The notes beneath the pieces are model-generated. The model was not told the DNA's origin and made no database searches. It saw only the letters and a program-made list of their open reading frames with translations. A DNA stretch of 64,000 nt from Ustulina deusta (taxonomy: Eukaryota > Ascomycota > Sordariomycetes > Xylariales > Xylariaceae). Shown here piece by piece: positions 35,895-48,287 of the stretch. Position 1 is the stretch's first letter; every line of letters starts with the position of its first letter. Where the stretch lies: NCBI GenBank assembly GCA_023159155.1, contig JAJNNX010000079.1:62001-126000 (forward strand), in the 5' to 3' direction. The translations under genes and the position numbers were made by a program.

Positions 35895-38800
35895 AGCGGT
35901 GAGTGGTTGTGGGGTGGTGTGTGTGTCTCGAAACCAAGCACGTTGCTACTGCAGGTATACGTTGCGGATGGAGTTCACCACGGACGAGAGAAGGAGCTGA
36001 GAGACGAAATACAGATAGCTCAAGACAACGCCTAAATCGGCAGATAAGAGAGGAAAGAGGATTCCCAAATCTTTCCGAATTTTGACAAACAGACAAGTTT
36101 AAAAGATGTCCTCGCAAGACAGCGAGACGATGTTAGCACAAGCAGACCGATTGCTTTCTTTCCTGGCTGTGCCTAGTCATGCAGCTATAGCTGCAACACA
36201 CTGAGCGGTGTCCGATACGGCGGTATAGACCGGTGTATTCGGCACGGAGTTCTTTGTCAACGATGTCTTGGAATCGACCTGTGAGAGGAGAGATGCCCGT
36301 TTGTGCGCGCCCACCGCCTCTTGGAAAGGCCGAGTTCTAAGCCACGAAGTGATAGGTGATGGGCAATTCCAAAGCAACTGAATACCATTACTGTCTACCC
36401 AAGGCGAAGACAGTGTAGTCGGGTTGTAGACAAGGGCGGAGGACGCTGATCGATATCGTGACGTCTTGACGGGGGCGTGTCGGGACCAACACGCCAGGGT
36501 CACCAAACGAGACCTTCGACTCCGTATCATCGCCGACGAGAGCGGTCACAGGCAACTCTAGACGTATCAAGTCGATATGCGGAATTCAGGACAACATCGA
36601 GGTTAGGCAGGTTTCAATAGATTTTCACCAGGCTTAGCCCAGGCCCCAAGAGGGCGATCACAGGCGACCGCATGACGCAGCGGAACTAGCAGTACGGACA
36701 ACAAATGAGTTTGGCACAGCAAATACTCTGTAGCGGCCAGCCCAAACAGGGACTGGGGTTGTTTGGGAGGCATGGAAGACTGTTGACAGAAACTAACACA
36801 TCGGCAAGCTGCATACTGTACCGTCCTGGTTTCTAGCCTAGCCAGTATTCTGAGCAGGGGAGAACAAAGAAAATGGCCGTGGTAAGTAGATAGATCCTAG
36901 ACAAAGATTGCTTGACTCGACACACGTGTACCCGTAGCTGGCACTCTAAAAGGGAGAGGCTTGGATGGAAATTGGCGACTGTGACATGTAGCAGCGACAT
37001 ATCCCCCCGCCTGTATCTCCGAGAGACAAAAACACGACGATTGAGCCTTGGGCTTGACCGCCGAGAAGGCAAGTCTTTACTGGTGGGGAGGGCTCTGTGC
37101 TTAGCCGACACCCACATAGCAATGCCTTCTGTAGATTCAACAACTCGACAGAATCTCTCGACGGCCGGAAAGGGATCTATCTACAAGGCACTTGACGTCG
37201 GTGGCATCTGCAATGCATGAGGGGACGCACCCATAACCTCATTCACCCATGTTTCCCCAGAGGATGAGATGCGTAGAAGCACAAGAACATGGCTCCCGGG
37301 AACACAGATGCGGAGTTGTTTCCACCCTGGAAAGACGATGACCCATTCGTGCTCTTGAGTATCAATATACCAGCACACCCCTAATATTCTAGGGAGGCCA
37401 ACATCGTGCCCATCTGAGACAAGTACGGGCTAGGCTGAGGCAACTAGCTGGCCGGAAATGGAGTAAATGATTGGTCTTATAACGATTTATAGCAGCATAA
37501 TAAATAGCAATAGCGGCTTAATAGATGCATTTGGGTTATCAATTATTAACAAGTCTACACACCCGCCGTCGCCAAGTTCGAGACTAACCCCAAAGCGATC
37601 TCCATGAGTGTTGTTTGCTCTTAGAGCACAAGTTTGAGCCCAATGTGGCACCCTCCCAAGTCGATTACGGACGCAGGACAGATCCTCGAGTCGTTAATCC
37701 CCTGGGCCTGTCTCTCTCAGCATGCCGTGTCGCCCAGCATTTCGAGCGCTGCGGCATGCCGGCATGGCGCTAGGAGGCAGCTCTGGGCCAATGCCGCATT
37801 ACCAGCGCATTGCCAGAAACGGACGTAGCAAGCTGCTCGCATGACACAAGACTTCAAGCACGGGAGACGAGAGCCGTGTGTGCCAACCGACACGCGTAGA
37901 AGAAGGACAAAGAAAATAAATAAACCTTGACATTCAAAGCTTATCGCCTCGTGTGCGTGAGGATGGCAGCAACGCAATCAAGTCCTTAGCCGTGGCCTGT
38001 GGCGTGGAAGAGTTACGGGGGCAGGGAGATTGCCCCACGGGTTCTATGAGACGGGATCGTAGAAGGATTATCCCAGCTCCCAGCTGGTGTGGCAGGCATG
38101 TGCGAGGGAGCGTGGAGGAGGATCCGGACGACATAACCGACGGCCAGAACAGCCGGGATAATATTAACACCTAGTCTAGCGTGTCTCTACAGCAATCAAA
38201 TTCTGATTCTTATCAAGCAGTCCCGTTATAAGCTAGAGAAATGTCTTAGATCGGTAGCAGATTACTCGTATAGTTACGGGCTTAAGATAGTAATAGTAGG
38301 TAGTCTGGAGGACGTTTGGCGATGCTGGCGGTTGTCGTGCAACGGCGAAACACGGCGGTTGTGTACATGATGACCTCGGGAAATATAAATGTCTTATCAC
38401 CCTGGGAAGCGTTGGTGGTAGTAACAGTAGGAATAACAGTCGCAGTAGTTGTCGCACAGGTACGGACAACGGAGCGCTGTGCACTCACGACCCGCAGCAG
38501 AGTCTTTAGATAGAGCCATGTGTTCCAGGTAGGACGAGCGGTCGTGAAAGCCACTTACCTACATAGCAGCGAGAGCTCTGAGGATCGGCAGCAAGAGCGC
38601 CATGTCTCGCGGTTCGTAGGCGCTGGGGAAAACGGGCGGGAAATTCAAAGATTGACAGACATGACATATAGAGATTTGCCTGGCTATCTGTCATCGTAAT
38701 GGGGACTTGAAGTCTACCTAGACCAAACAAGTATCCAGCATAGCTGAGGATCTGGTTTCGTTGTTTTCCTCGCGGTGCTTTCTTGGCATAGCCCGTAGAA

Positions 38801-39340
38801 CTAACCTGTTTGTTTCCCTTGCAGTTTTGTGCTCTTCATACAGTCGGGATGTATACTTTGCATATCAAGCGAGTCGGTTATTACCAGTACTCAATAACAC
38901 ACGCGGAAAAAGCGGTAAACCTCCAATGTTGGTGATCTACGCACCTATACAGGCAGTTTGCTTTTATATGTTGCGCACAACAACAACACGCCCCCTCAAC
39001 CTCTCCTTGATCGAGGCGAATGCATGTATCCAGCGCACAACAACGATCGAATCGATGCTTTTGAGACACCACATGCAAGCTTCTCCTCTGACCAATCATA
39101 CAGCCATCTTTGATCGTAGAAAAGGTAGGGGTACTTCTTGCCTTACGTCTTGAATCCAATGAGACATCTCGGGCCATAACTTCTTGCCAGGCCAGGTAGA
39201 TAGGTACGTACGTACCCTGTCTTCGATAGCCACTTGTGGCTGATCGGCGCAATACTTGTAATACATTATAGGCACCTTCGGTAGGCACCTCCTGACTGTG
39301 GCTGAAGCAATACAAGGTTGGTAGATGTAAACTGGAAAAA
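35895..39340. other. Long gene-poor region upstream of the Xbp1-like gene
   Basis: About 3.4 kb with no supportable coding region in either direction. Composition is ordinary, unlike the A+T-rich blocks. Long upstream regions are common for fungal developmental or stress regulators, so part may be promoter or transcribed leader of the minus-strand gene. No tRNA or known element was seen. Confidence 0.45.
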
Positions 39341-39399
39341 GAGGAAACATGATGAGTTACAGGTGCCGAGTGGAAAGGATAGTGTGTGCAGGAACCTGG

Positions 39400-40430
39400 A
39401 GTACTTTGAATGAATATGGAAAAAGCAACTTCAGACTTGATGCTGAAATCGCCGCTGGTTGCGGGCTTAAGGCTAAGGACTATGACAGCTCTCTGCCTAC
39501 CACTTTACGCCCGAAGCCTTGGGCAAAGCCGGCAGCAAAATCAACAGCTAAGGCTGCTAACTTCCACGGGAGGTCGTCGAGAAGAAGATTAAACTGGCTC
39601 CTAAATAGGCGTTATTCGGCCAAGATAGACCAAGAACAGATGGCGCCGACGGCTCCGACCCCGACCCATCCTCAGATAATGGCCTGGCCGCTCTCAAGAA
39701 GAAGATCCTAGTTGCAGAGGAAGAAGAGGATAGTGATATCCGTATTCTAGCTAAGACCAAACGAGCTGCCGCTCCCAAAGCGAGAAGATACGGTCACCAA
39801 GGATGATGACTGAGCAAGCGACGATATTGACGAGGTGGACGTTGACGTAGACGTGGGAAATCTTCCCAAGACAATCGAAAGCAGCAATCTTCGGGGATGC
39901 ATCTAATACCAAGACTATCTATCGACAATTAGTTTGTTCCCTACGGTAATTATGTCCAGACCCAGAAAGCCGCCAACCCTGAAAACAAAGGCGCGAACTA
40001 TCAAAACCTCCCCCCGACTTCAAATTCGACGACTTCGATAACAAACGGCGATACCCATTACAAGATGCTTGCTAATTACACTCTCACCTCATCACATGAA
40101 AGAGGGCTTCGCAACGACAATGTGGACAGACAGCTCCGTATCTGACGAGGATATGCCACCCGCCCCTAAAGCCAACCCAAGGCACTGGTTGCTTTGTCTG
40201 AACAGCCGAGTGACGACTTCGCCATGGAACGACAGCGATCTTGCTTCTCGCGCTCTACGACTTCATATCCGTCTAGATGCCAATCAACACATGCAAGAAG
40301 AAGAAGAAGAAGAAGAAGAAGAAGAAGCGAGCTTGGTTTTCGCTCTCGATAATGACCTTTCCCCTTTGAGACTGTATTATAGGATGATATGGCGGATCAA
40401 CCATGGAGAAAGAAAGAGCCCAGGGATGTC
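39400..40430 (+). pseudogene. Decayed relic of a charged, low-complexity coding region
   Basis: In shifting plus-strand frames I read blocks with coding-like bias: KPAAKSTAKAA (about 39525-39560), SSDNGLAALKKKILVAEEEE (about 39670-39725), DSDIRILAKTKRAAAPK (about 39730-39780), DIDEVDVDVDVG (about 39822-39858), SVSDEDMPPAPKANP (about 40137-40180) and SDDFAMER (about 40212-40235). Stops and frame changes separate them. Acidic and lysine/alanine/proline-rich stretches like these occur in the tails of fungal topoisomerase II and chromatin proteins; I cannot decide which. A (GAA)n microsatellite follows at 40289-40328. The relic call itself is moderate, the parent family unknown. Confidence 0.4.
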
Positions 40431-41757
40431 TTAATGCTCTCGTTAGTTGTTCTTTGCATTTTTTCCTACTTTTACTTCCGCAATGACGAACTTTTTGGTT
40501 CGTTATCCAGCAACAACCCATTTTCCCTCCACTTCCTTTCCTCTTCCCCCCCTCGTTACGAATACGAAGACGCCGTATGCCAGAGCATATCCATCTAGCT
40601 AGCGCACGCAAAGACAACCAAGTACCCCTGGCTCTCGGCCAGAATGTTGTCTTCATCCTTCGTTACTAGTGATTGATTTAAGAGTATGTATTGTAAGGAA
40701 TAACCTCCAGAAGACGAGTCGCTGTCGAACACCCTATTGAGGCTCACACCTAACTTATTTTCTCTTCATATCTTCATATTTTTCCGTATCAAAGACTCTC
40801 CGGTATGAGCCCTATAATTCTGGCTCCCACTTTGTTTATTCCATTGAGTTGGTTACCGAGTGAGTAACAAGCAACTGGCGCCAGGTTCCGCATATTACAT
40901 CCTGATTTGGCTGTCTAGAGAAGGAAGAAGACCACACAGGGACTACTACGACGTAATGTTGCGACACCGCTGTGAGGTAGGATACGCCGATAGCCACATC
41001 TTCGATGGTTTGCTTAACCTCCATTTGACTGCCCCTTACCAAAGACAGAGAAGAGAAGTAGCGCTCATCTCTATGCGGCTCGTCGAGCTTCATGTAGACA
41101 AGGCAAAATTAGGCTTTCTTTGCACATTATTAACCATTACGAAAGGAAGGAAGAAGAAATGAAAAGAGGACTAGCGGGACAATTCTCAGAAACATCCATA
41201 GCGGAAAAGTTATACTCGTCGAATTACAGGAAAGGATTAATTACTATTGCCGAAAACGTCCCAACCATCAGACTTGATCATACACCCCAACTCCGTCCTC
41301 ACCTTAACCATGTATCCTCGCATTCTGCAATCAGTATCACGTTTCTCGCCTTGCTTTTCATCTCTCGCCCATCCATTCATGGGAGGGCCACCGTGCAAAT
41401 CAGCATCCCCAAAACCTGTACAATGAACGTTCCTGCTGTTTCAAAAACAAGTCGCCTAGCACATGAATTGCCATGTGCACCACGTACCAGATGAATGTTT
41501 TCACTCCGGGCGCTAGGCAGGGGTTCAGGTTGAAGGTTTACCCCACTACCGTTGACAAAAGAGGCAACAGCATCTGTAAGGATCCTCAGCTTTGATCATT
41601 GCCTCGAATATTGCCATCTTTCATCTCTAACCATCAAATCATGTCGAGTCGTGTTGCACAAACCAATCGCGGAAACGGATCGTAGCGTCACGGGTATGAT
41701 GTGTACATTTGTCGAAGCTAACGGTCATTGGCCCTGGCGGGCAGCCCAGGCGCCCAT
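40431..41757. other. Gene-poor region downstream of the reticulon gene
   Basis: About 1.3 kb with no gene I can support. A 69-codon plus-strand open frame at 40389-40598 has one hydrophobic stretch (VLMLSLVVLCIFSYFYF) but no homology I recognise, so it is not called. Confidence 0.4.
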
Positions 41758-43314
41758 TTAAGCGGCCAAAGGCTCCTCTACGCCTTTAACTTCGATCTCC
41801 TCTTCTTCTTCTTCAGACTCGAATTCCTGCTTGGGGGCCTTGGGGAAATCCGTCTCCTTGACGTTAGACTGAGGAGTGGGGTTTGGGACGGGTTCGGGGG
41901 AAGCAGAGCCGCCACGGTGAAGCATCATTTGAGCCTTGGCGGTGTAGTCACCCATATATTGCTTGGTAATCTCGGTGGCCTGCGAAGTATGCTTGCTAGC
42001 AACCTGGCGCAGTTGCTCAGTCTGGCTGTTCAGCATGTTGGAGCCCTCCTGCACATATTGGTCGATGAGCTCCTGGTTGGTAGTGTAGATGAGGGGCGCT
42101 AGGAACAGGACGGTAGTTCCAATCAGGGCAAGACCCCAGTAGGGGACAATCTTGGCCAGGAAGTAGGAGAGGAAAGCGCTAGCTGCAGCCTATATGGTGT
42201 CTGTGAGCATCGGACGTAACGGGCTGAATACTATGACGGAATGACTTACCGCAACGGAAGCGGGAACATTCTCAGCGAATAAAATGCGTTGGGCCTCGAT
42301 GACAAAGAAATTGACAAGCTCATGAATATCGCCAATCGCACCATCAAGGGTCTCACGGGAGATAGTGTAATACTTGCGAGGTCGTAGCTGGGATGCAAGG
42401 CCATGACCAAGGATGGCCTTTCCGGTGACCTCGGCGAGCACGGTAATGGCCAGGGCCATATAGGTGAGTTTGAAGAAGTATCGGATGATGTCAAGGTATC
42501 TAACGGCAAAGATTAGGGTAACTACGCCGGCGTAGGCAATAGCAGACGCTCCTATTAGAGAGGATCGGTTAGCACGCTGTGTAGCTGAGTGTCACGCGAC
42601 CAGCTCGAGCTTACGAGGATTGTTCCATGATAGCAATTCGGAGAAGAAGGAGTGGTAGTGTGTCAGAGGCTGACCGGTGGCAGCGGGTTCCGCGGGGGTG
42701 CGGCGAGCATCAGCGAGATTGGAGAACTCGGCACCGGTCTTAGCAGTCTGGTCTTTCATGTTTGCGGCAACGGGGCCTGTCCGGGAACAACGGGTCAGCG
42801 GAGGGGCGGAGAAACAGACAACAAAGAACCAGGGGGATGTTCGCGATGAGCGAGGTTGTTAGCATAAGAAGGGTCCATACCGTTGGCGAGCTGGTTGTAG
42901 GCAGCTTTGGCGTCTATGACAGGAGGCAGAGGTTAGTTTCGCAATGACGTCGCACGGGTTAGCTAGGGAACGGGAGGGGCGCGCTCTAGCTGTATGTGTG
43001 TGTGTGTATGTATGTGTGGATGTGTGTGTATGTCTAATGGATGCTGTGCAAAAACTGTAGCTGCAGCAACCTGGAAGGCAGGGCGTGATGAGAGTAGGTA
43101 GACGGGAGTTGGGTCTGCGGAAGCCCCTTCGTTTGAAACACTGCGATGATACAGGTTAGATTAGCCTGACGAACGTCTTGTATGTACAGGGGACAGGCTT
43201 GGTTCGATGCCGGTGCCTGAACAATGTAGAGCACACGTATACTGAAGCACTGACCTTACTGCCTTTTAGGGTATCAGCCGAGTTGCCGCCGTTGGCAGAC
43301 GAGTTGGTAGCCAT
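41758..43314 (-). CDS. RTN1: Reticulon-like ER-shaping protein
   Basis: Spliced model of five exons: 43260-43314, 42881-42913, 42615-42776, 42250-42551, 41758-42189. The sum is 984 nt (327 aa). Reticulons insert wedge-like hairpins into the ER membrane and stabilise tubules and sheet edges. Seen: PLTHYHSFFSELLSWNNPR leading into the reticulon homology domain, a first hydrophobic hairpin (ASAIAYAGVVTLIFAVRYLD then FFKLTYMALAITVLAEVTG), a loop with YYTISRETLDGAIGDIHELV, a second hairpin (AFLSYFLAKIVPYWGLALIG, TVLFLAPLIY), and an acidic C-terminus with six consecutive Glu. The first intron is 346 nt, long for this window, and contains a (TG)n tract near 42995-43035. Start at MATNSSANGG is the only good ATG before the conserved AAYNQLANG exon. 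Confidence 0.9.
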
Positions 43315-45222
43315 GATAAGCTGCGTGGTTGTTGCGGGTCTGGAGAGGTGATGTATATATAGGTAGGTATATACCAGGTCGCTTGCGATAGGTAGGTGGG
43401 TAGTTGGCCACTCGGGTTCGGTCGAGATGCAGAAGGCCCTATCTCGTTAGGTGAGCATGCGTGTCCGGCAGGTCGATTTACTTGGCTGTTGTTTGGAGGA
43501 AGCATGCGTCGAGATAAAGAGGCATTGCCGCCTGAGATAAGGATGGAGGGGGATTGGAGGAAGCGTACCCTTTTGGCTTCTGTCCCTTTTCCCTTCCCGT
43601 TTCTTCCTTTTTTCGCAGCACACTCAAGCTTGGCCCCTTGGGTGCGTCAAGAGTTGGATTGGTCTTCTGTTTTTGTGTCGGATAGGGTTCCAAGTTCAAG
43701 TTGCGGGAAAGAAAATAAACTGCAGGTTATTATTATTATTATTTTACAATCAAGTGAAGCATAACACAATGACAGGCTAGATTGCGCACCGTACCAAAGG
43801 TGATCAGTCCGCCCAAAGCTGCAGTGGGGCATCATGCCTATTTACAGTGACAGCATGCCTATTGTGGAGGTAGGCACATATATACTCAGCATAGGCACTC
43901 CCCGCTGGAGCTGGTGCAATGACACAACCATCAATGGCCACCATCAATGCCCAAGTCGTCAAGCTGTTTCATGGCTACCTAAACTAGGTAGGTAGTAGCT
44001 ACGGTAGACAGCCTAGATAGGAGGAAAGGGCGAAAGGGAATGACGGCTACATCGAGGTTTGTCACGTGCGCTGTTACCACGTCTGCCGAGATGCCTAGGT
44101 AGGTACCGCACTACTGTACGCTAACGTAGCTCCCACCCCTACCTTCACTGATCGCTTTGCATACTGTAACTGGGTTGAAATCATTTCACCCTGGGATCGA
44201 GGAGCGTTTCATCACCACCACATCAGCTCATCCAACCTTCCCACCTCTATATCTCATGATACAAGCTCATTCCAGTCGATCGGCGTAAAAGGGGAGCAAC
44301 ACAACACCTTGCCCAATACTCGTGACACGTCAAAAAAAAAAAAAAAACACGGGGGAAATAGAAAGAGAAGACGGGGGACACATCGCCACACAGTACCTAG
44401 TTATTCTCAACACTGGGAGATGGAAGATGTCGTCACTTGAGAGTCTCTGCCAAGTCGCATGTGAATTTATGCCCACTTCACATCACCCTGTGACCCCCCA
44501 CCAAATCCAGAATGATGACGCATGACAGTTCCAAGCTAGCAATCGTCTCGAATAGGTAATGGGGACCGGCATGAATTAAATAATTATATGTATACTTACT
44601 ACTACTACTACCTAGTAGCACCTACATAGGTAGTATGTTGCAGGGAATGAAAGAATTACTTAATTAGGTATGCAATCTGTTAATACGCGCAACGCTGAGT
44701 ACTATCTCCAATGATATTCCTGGTCCAAGGTAGCTTTCAAACATTTAGTCTTTACGCCGTTATGTTTGGATGAATAGCTTCATATAGATTCTTCTATTTG
44801 CAGCTTCATCGATACTAGATATCGACCCGAAGCTTCTTGGCTGTTTGGAACAGAAGATAGAGACACGGTCCGCCATTTGGCACGAGATGTAGGATATGGT
44901 GTGCATTTGGATATCATTGTTCTATCTTTCTTAGCTATGGGAATGAGAATATGTAGACGGCGAGCAAAAGCAATGGTCCTCTACGCTTTCCAAAGCTCTT
45001 TGTCTCCTTTTCCCTCATTACTCTCCTACAAGAATCCCCCCTATAAGTGTCGAATGTCCCTCGGAACTTTTGTGCATTTTTGGCTCTGTGCAGAGCCTCC
45101 GAGCGTATGCCATGCTACTTGTACTGATTCTTGACAAAACAATGTTGGATGCTCCCTGTTAGGCGTCCGCTCTTTATTCTCGGCATCTCATTTGTATACC
45201 AAGGCGACAAAGTAATTTGAAA
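43315..45222. other. Intergenic between RTN1 promoter and TBC gene 3' end
   Basis: About 1.9 kb with no supportable gene. Contains a TTATTATTATTATT tract near 43727, a 15-A run at about 44333-44347, and CTAGGT-type palindromes near 43978, 44093 and 44604. Confidence 0.5.
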
Positions 45223-48200
45223 TCATCTTCGCCAGCCCCAGAAGCCTCCAGAACCTGTGTTAGAGGTCGTCGATGAGGCGGGTGTAGGTACGCTCTTAAC
45301 ACTACTGCTAGTTTCCGTCCTCGATAACGCGAATAATCCTATCATGCCCGGAGTTGACGTGCCCGCCATCGACCCCTGTATGTCGCCGGGAGCTAGCCCG
45401 CAGGCTTTCCGTAAGGTTTCGAGCTTCTGTTTGTATTCATCCGCTTCTTGTCGGGCGACCGCCTCGGCCGTCTTGGCCTGCACCAAATCCGCAACGAGAG
45501 TATCATAGTCATTCAACGAATTAGTCTCAGCCTGCGATCGTACCACAAGAGATGACGAGCGCTGGGCGAACGTCGCCTGCGTGTTGGGCGTCGACTTGCT
45601 GCGTCCAAGCTTCAATTCGCGCAGGCCACCGTTGTTGCCGGCAGTGCTTGCGTTGCCTGTCGAGAGGCTCGTATTAGAAAACCACCCGCCCGCATCCAGC
45701 GCCGTGCTCGGCGTCTCCGCCGAGGCTCGGACTCGAAGAGAATGGACTTGTCTCTCCAAACGTTGTTTGTCTTGATGCACGTTGCGAACATGGGCGTGGC
45801 TCTCTCGAAGTTGCTCCCGCAGGGTATTGGCTTCTTGGCTGAGCTCGTCAATCCGGCGAGTGTACTCTTGTGACTTGGACATTTCAATCGTGAGGTGTTC
45901 TTTTGTCCTCGCCAGCTCATCACGAAGTTGTGATTTGGTTTGCAGTGACGAAGAATTTCGATTGTGGCTTTTCTCGGCACCAAAACGTTCCTCGACGGCA
46001 TTCACGAGCTGTGATAGGCGATCTTCGGTCGCTTCTTCATCATTAGTCTTCCCATCATGATTATTATGGGTCTCGCTCTCATCCCCGATGTTGTTTTGCG
46101 CTTTCAGCTTAGCCAATAATGACTTGACGGTTTTCCCGTCTTCTTCTCTTTCCTCCCTTTCTTTTTGTAATTGTGTTGCAAGTAACGAATGGTTTCGCTG
46201 CAACTCGCTGAGTGCGGTGAGGAGATCTTCAATCTGGGAGTGCAAGTTCTTGTCGCCCGCATGATGGTATATTTGCGGCTTCGCCGCAACAGGTGTTGAT
46301 TCGCGGACAGAAGCGTCATCGGTATTAGATGAGTCGCGGGAGATCGTGGTCGCGTCTGTCGATGCAGAGCTCAAAACGCTAGCAGAGCTGGCTTCCATCG
46401 AGTTTAACGTTGATGCCAAACTTTGTTTTGATGTACTTCGACGGAGCATACTTAATGGCCTCAAAGGAGCGGAGAAGCCGGGGGACAGTGTTCCAGACCT
46501 CGGTGAGGAACTGCTCGTGGTCCAAAGGCGACCCAAAAAGCGGGAGGCTGCTGTAGTAACATCGGCCGTTCTAGCCGCATTGGCGCTAGCGATCTTTTCC
46601 TCTCTATACCGCTGTTCAAGTTGCGCCAACTTTTCCCTCGACACAACACTAGACAAGCTGACAAAATCATCAACAAATTCGTCCGCATTGTAATGATAGC
46701 AATCCCATAGCCCGCGTGAGAGAAGAAGCTGCATTACGTCTTCAAGCTCAATACAGGCTAGGATACGACCCTGGTTCTTTCGCATAAGTGACAGGGCTAC
46801 CCGCATGATGGTTTCCGACGCCCCCTCGGCAAAGATGACATCGTAGATGCGAAACAACATGGGGAGTGGGCACGTTACGGCGAAAAAGGAGAGGAACCAT
46901 TGTGAAACGTAGGCCGGATCGACCTGGAGATCGTCCAAGTGGGACGACAACGCGGGCATATCTTGGCGTAACAGTTCGCGGAACTGATAGATTCGGACAT
47001 GCAGACCAGACAAGTCTGGTAGAAAACAAGATCGCAAATCGTAGTGCTCCATTAGCCTACCATCAGATTTAGGTTAGCCTCTTGCTCCAAACAAAAGCTA
47101 ATGGTACGATTGGGGCGATACAAGGGGAAGTGGTGGGGCTCAACGTACCGAACGAGAACACAAAATGCCTGGTTATCAGGCATGTGCATCAGCAAAGGAC
47201 CAACTAGAAAAGCCAGCCCCTGGCAGTACCCGATCTTGTGGTCATAGAGGGAGAAACACTTCAGCACGCGCCCCAGCATCCGTTGTCCATCACCCTCCGG
47301 ATCTCGAAACATATCGACACCTGGGAAGCTCCTACCCAGGTCTTTGCCGATGATGCCTTCATAAGGACTCGATTCGCCACTAAGCCTGTCGAATTGTTCC
47401 AAGAGGAGCGTATCTCTCGCACCAGCCATGCTTTGCCACACGACACCTCGCAGGGGTGGCGGCACGCCCTTTCGGATCTTGTTAGACAACAGCGTGGGGA
47501 GACGGGCAGCTGTCTGTTGGTAATCCTTCACCAGGGCCATGTAAAATTCGAGGTCCGTCATGGGCGGTGGAGGAAGAACGGAGTATCGCAGAGCCTTGGG
47601 CGTAGGGCCGTTAACCATTTCCCGCAGCTGAGCCATCGAGGGTGGCCGTGGCCGGCGTACGGATAGCTGCTCAACGGCCTTCACTTTGACACTTTTGGGA
47701 TTCGTAGCGAGCATGTTGTTTTCTTGTTCGAGTCTTGCTAGTAGCATCGCTGTGGACTGTGAGGGGGTTTTCATGTCAGGAATGTTTTCTCTGCGTCCAG
47801 CATTGATACGTACGTTATCATCCGGATCTTTGACTTGCTCGTTCTCCGACTTCTGCAACCGTTCCCAATTGACTTCCTCTGTATCGGACTCTTCCATCGC
47901 ATCTTCGTCTTGAGGTATTCCCTCCTGATCTGTACATTCAGTGTTGCTCTTTCGTTCATCGTGCGTCGTTGTAGGTGTCTCGATATCAATCACCGGCTCG
48001 GCATCGCCCTTAACTTCCATATTTTCCTCATTCTCGCATAAGGTCACGGCGCTGGTGGGTGTATATTCTGGGCCGAGGATGCTCCTCCTCGAGGCCATAG
48101 CTGCTATGGGTAGGTCCGTGTTCACGGATAGTGAAGGGGGTTCCGACAAACGGACTGTCACCATTGAGTCGTGACCAGGCATTTTGGTGTCGACTGGCGA

Positions 48201-48287
48201 TTTCGACATGCGCGATTCCATCGAAGGTGAGCTGGTATTCGAGGAAGATTCATTTTCCCGGTGACGCTCGAGACCCCGATCCATCAC
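45223..48287 (-). CDS. TBC-domain Rab GTPase-activating protein, Gyp5/Evi5-like
   Basis: Spliced model of three exons: 47814-48287, 47149-47756, 45223-47056. The sum is 2,916 nt (971 aa). It should accelerate GTP hydrolysis by a Rab of the secretory pathway. Seen: disordered acidic N-terminus, TBC domain at about 254-450 beginning RKGVPPPLRGVVWQSM, the Arg finger motif IIGKDLGR (Arg300), the Gln finger in IGYCQG (Gln337), MEHYDLRSCFLPDLSGLHVR and YDVIFAEGASETIMRVAL, then a long coiled coil (about 640-890, IEDLLTALSELQRN onwards). This layout fits yeast Gyp5/Gyl1, which act at ER-Golgi and polarised exocytosis. The first intron (47757-47813) is 57 nt, in frame and stop-free, so it would be read through if retained; splicing joins DDN to STAMLLARLEQ. 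Second intron 92 nt. Confidence 0.9.

Noticed and set aside
40389..40598. Small single-helix membrane protein
   Set aside because: Only a hydrophobic stretch supports it; no promoter, homology or conservation can be seen.
40273..40656. Minus-strand frame with a run of Phe residues
   Set aside because: The run is the (GAA)n microsatellite read on the other strand.
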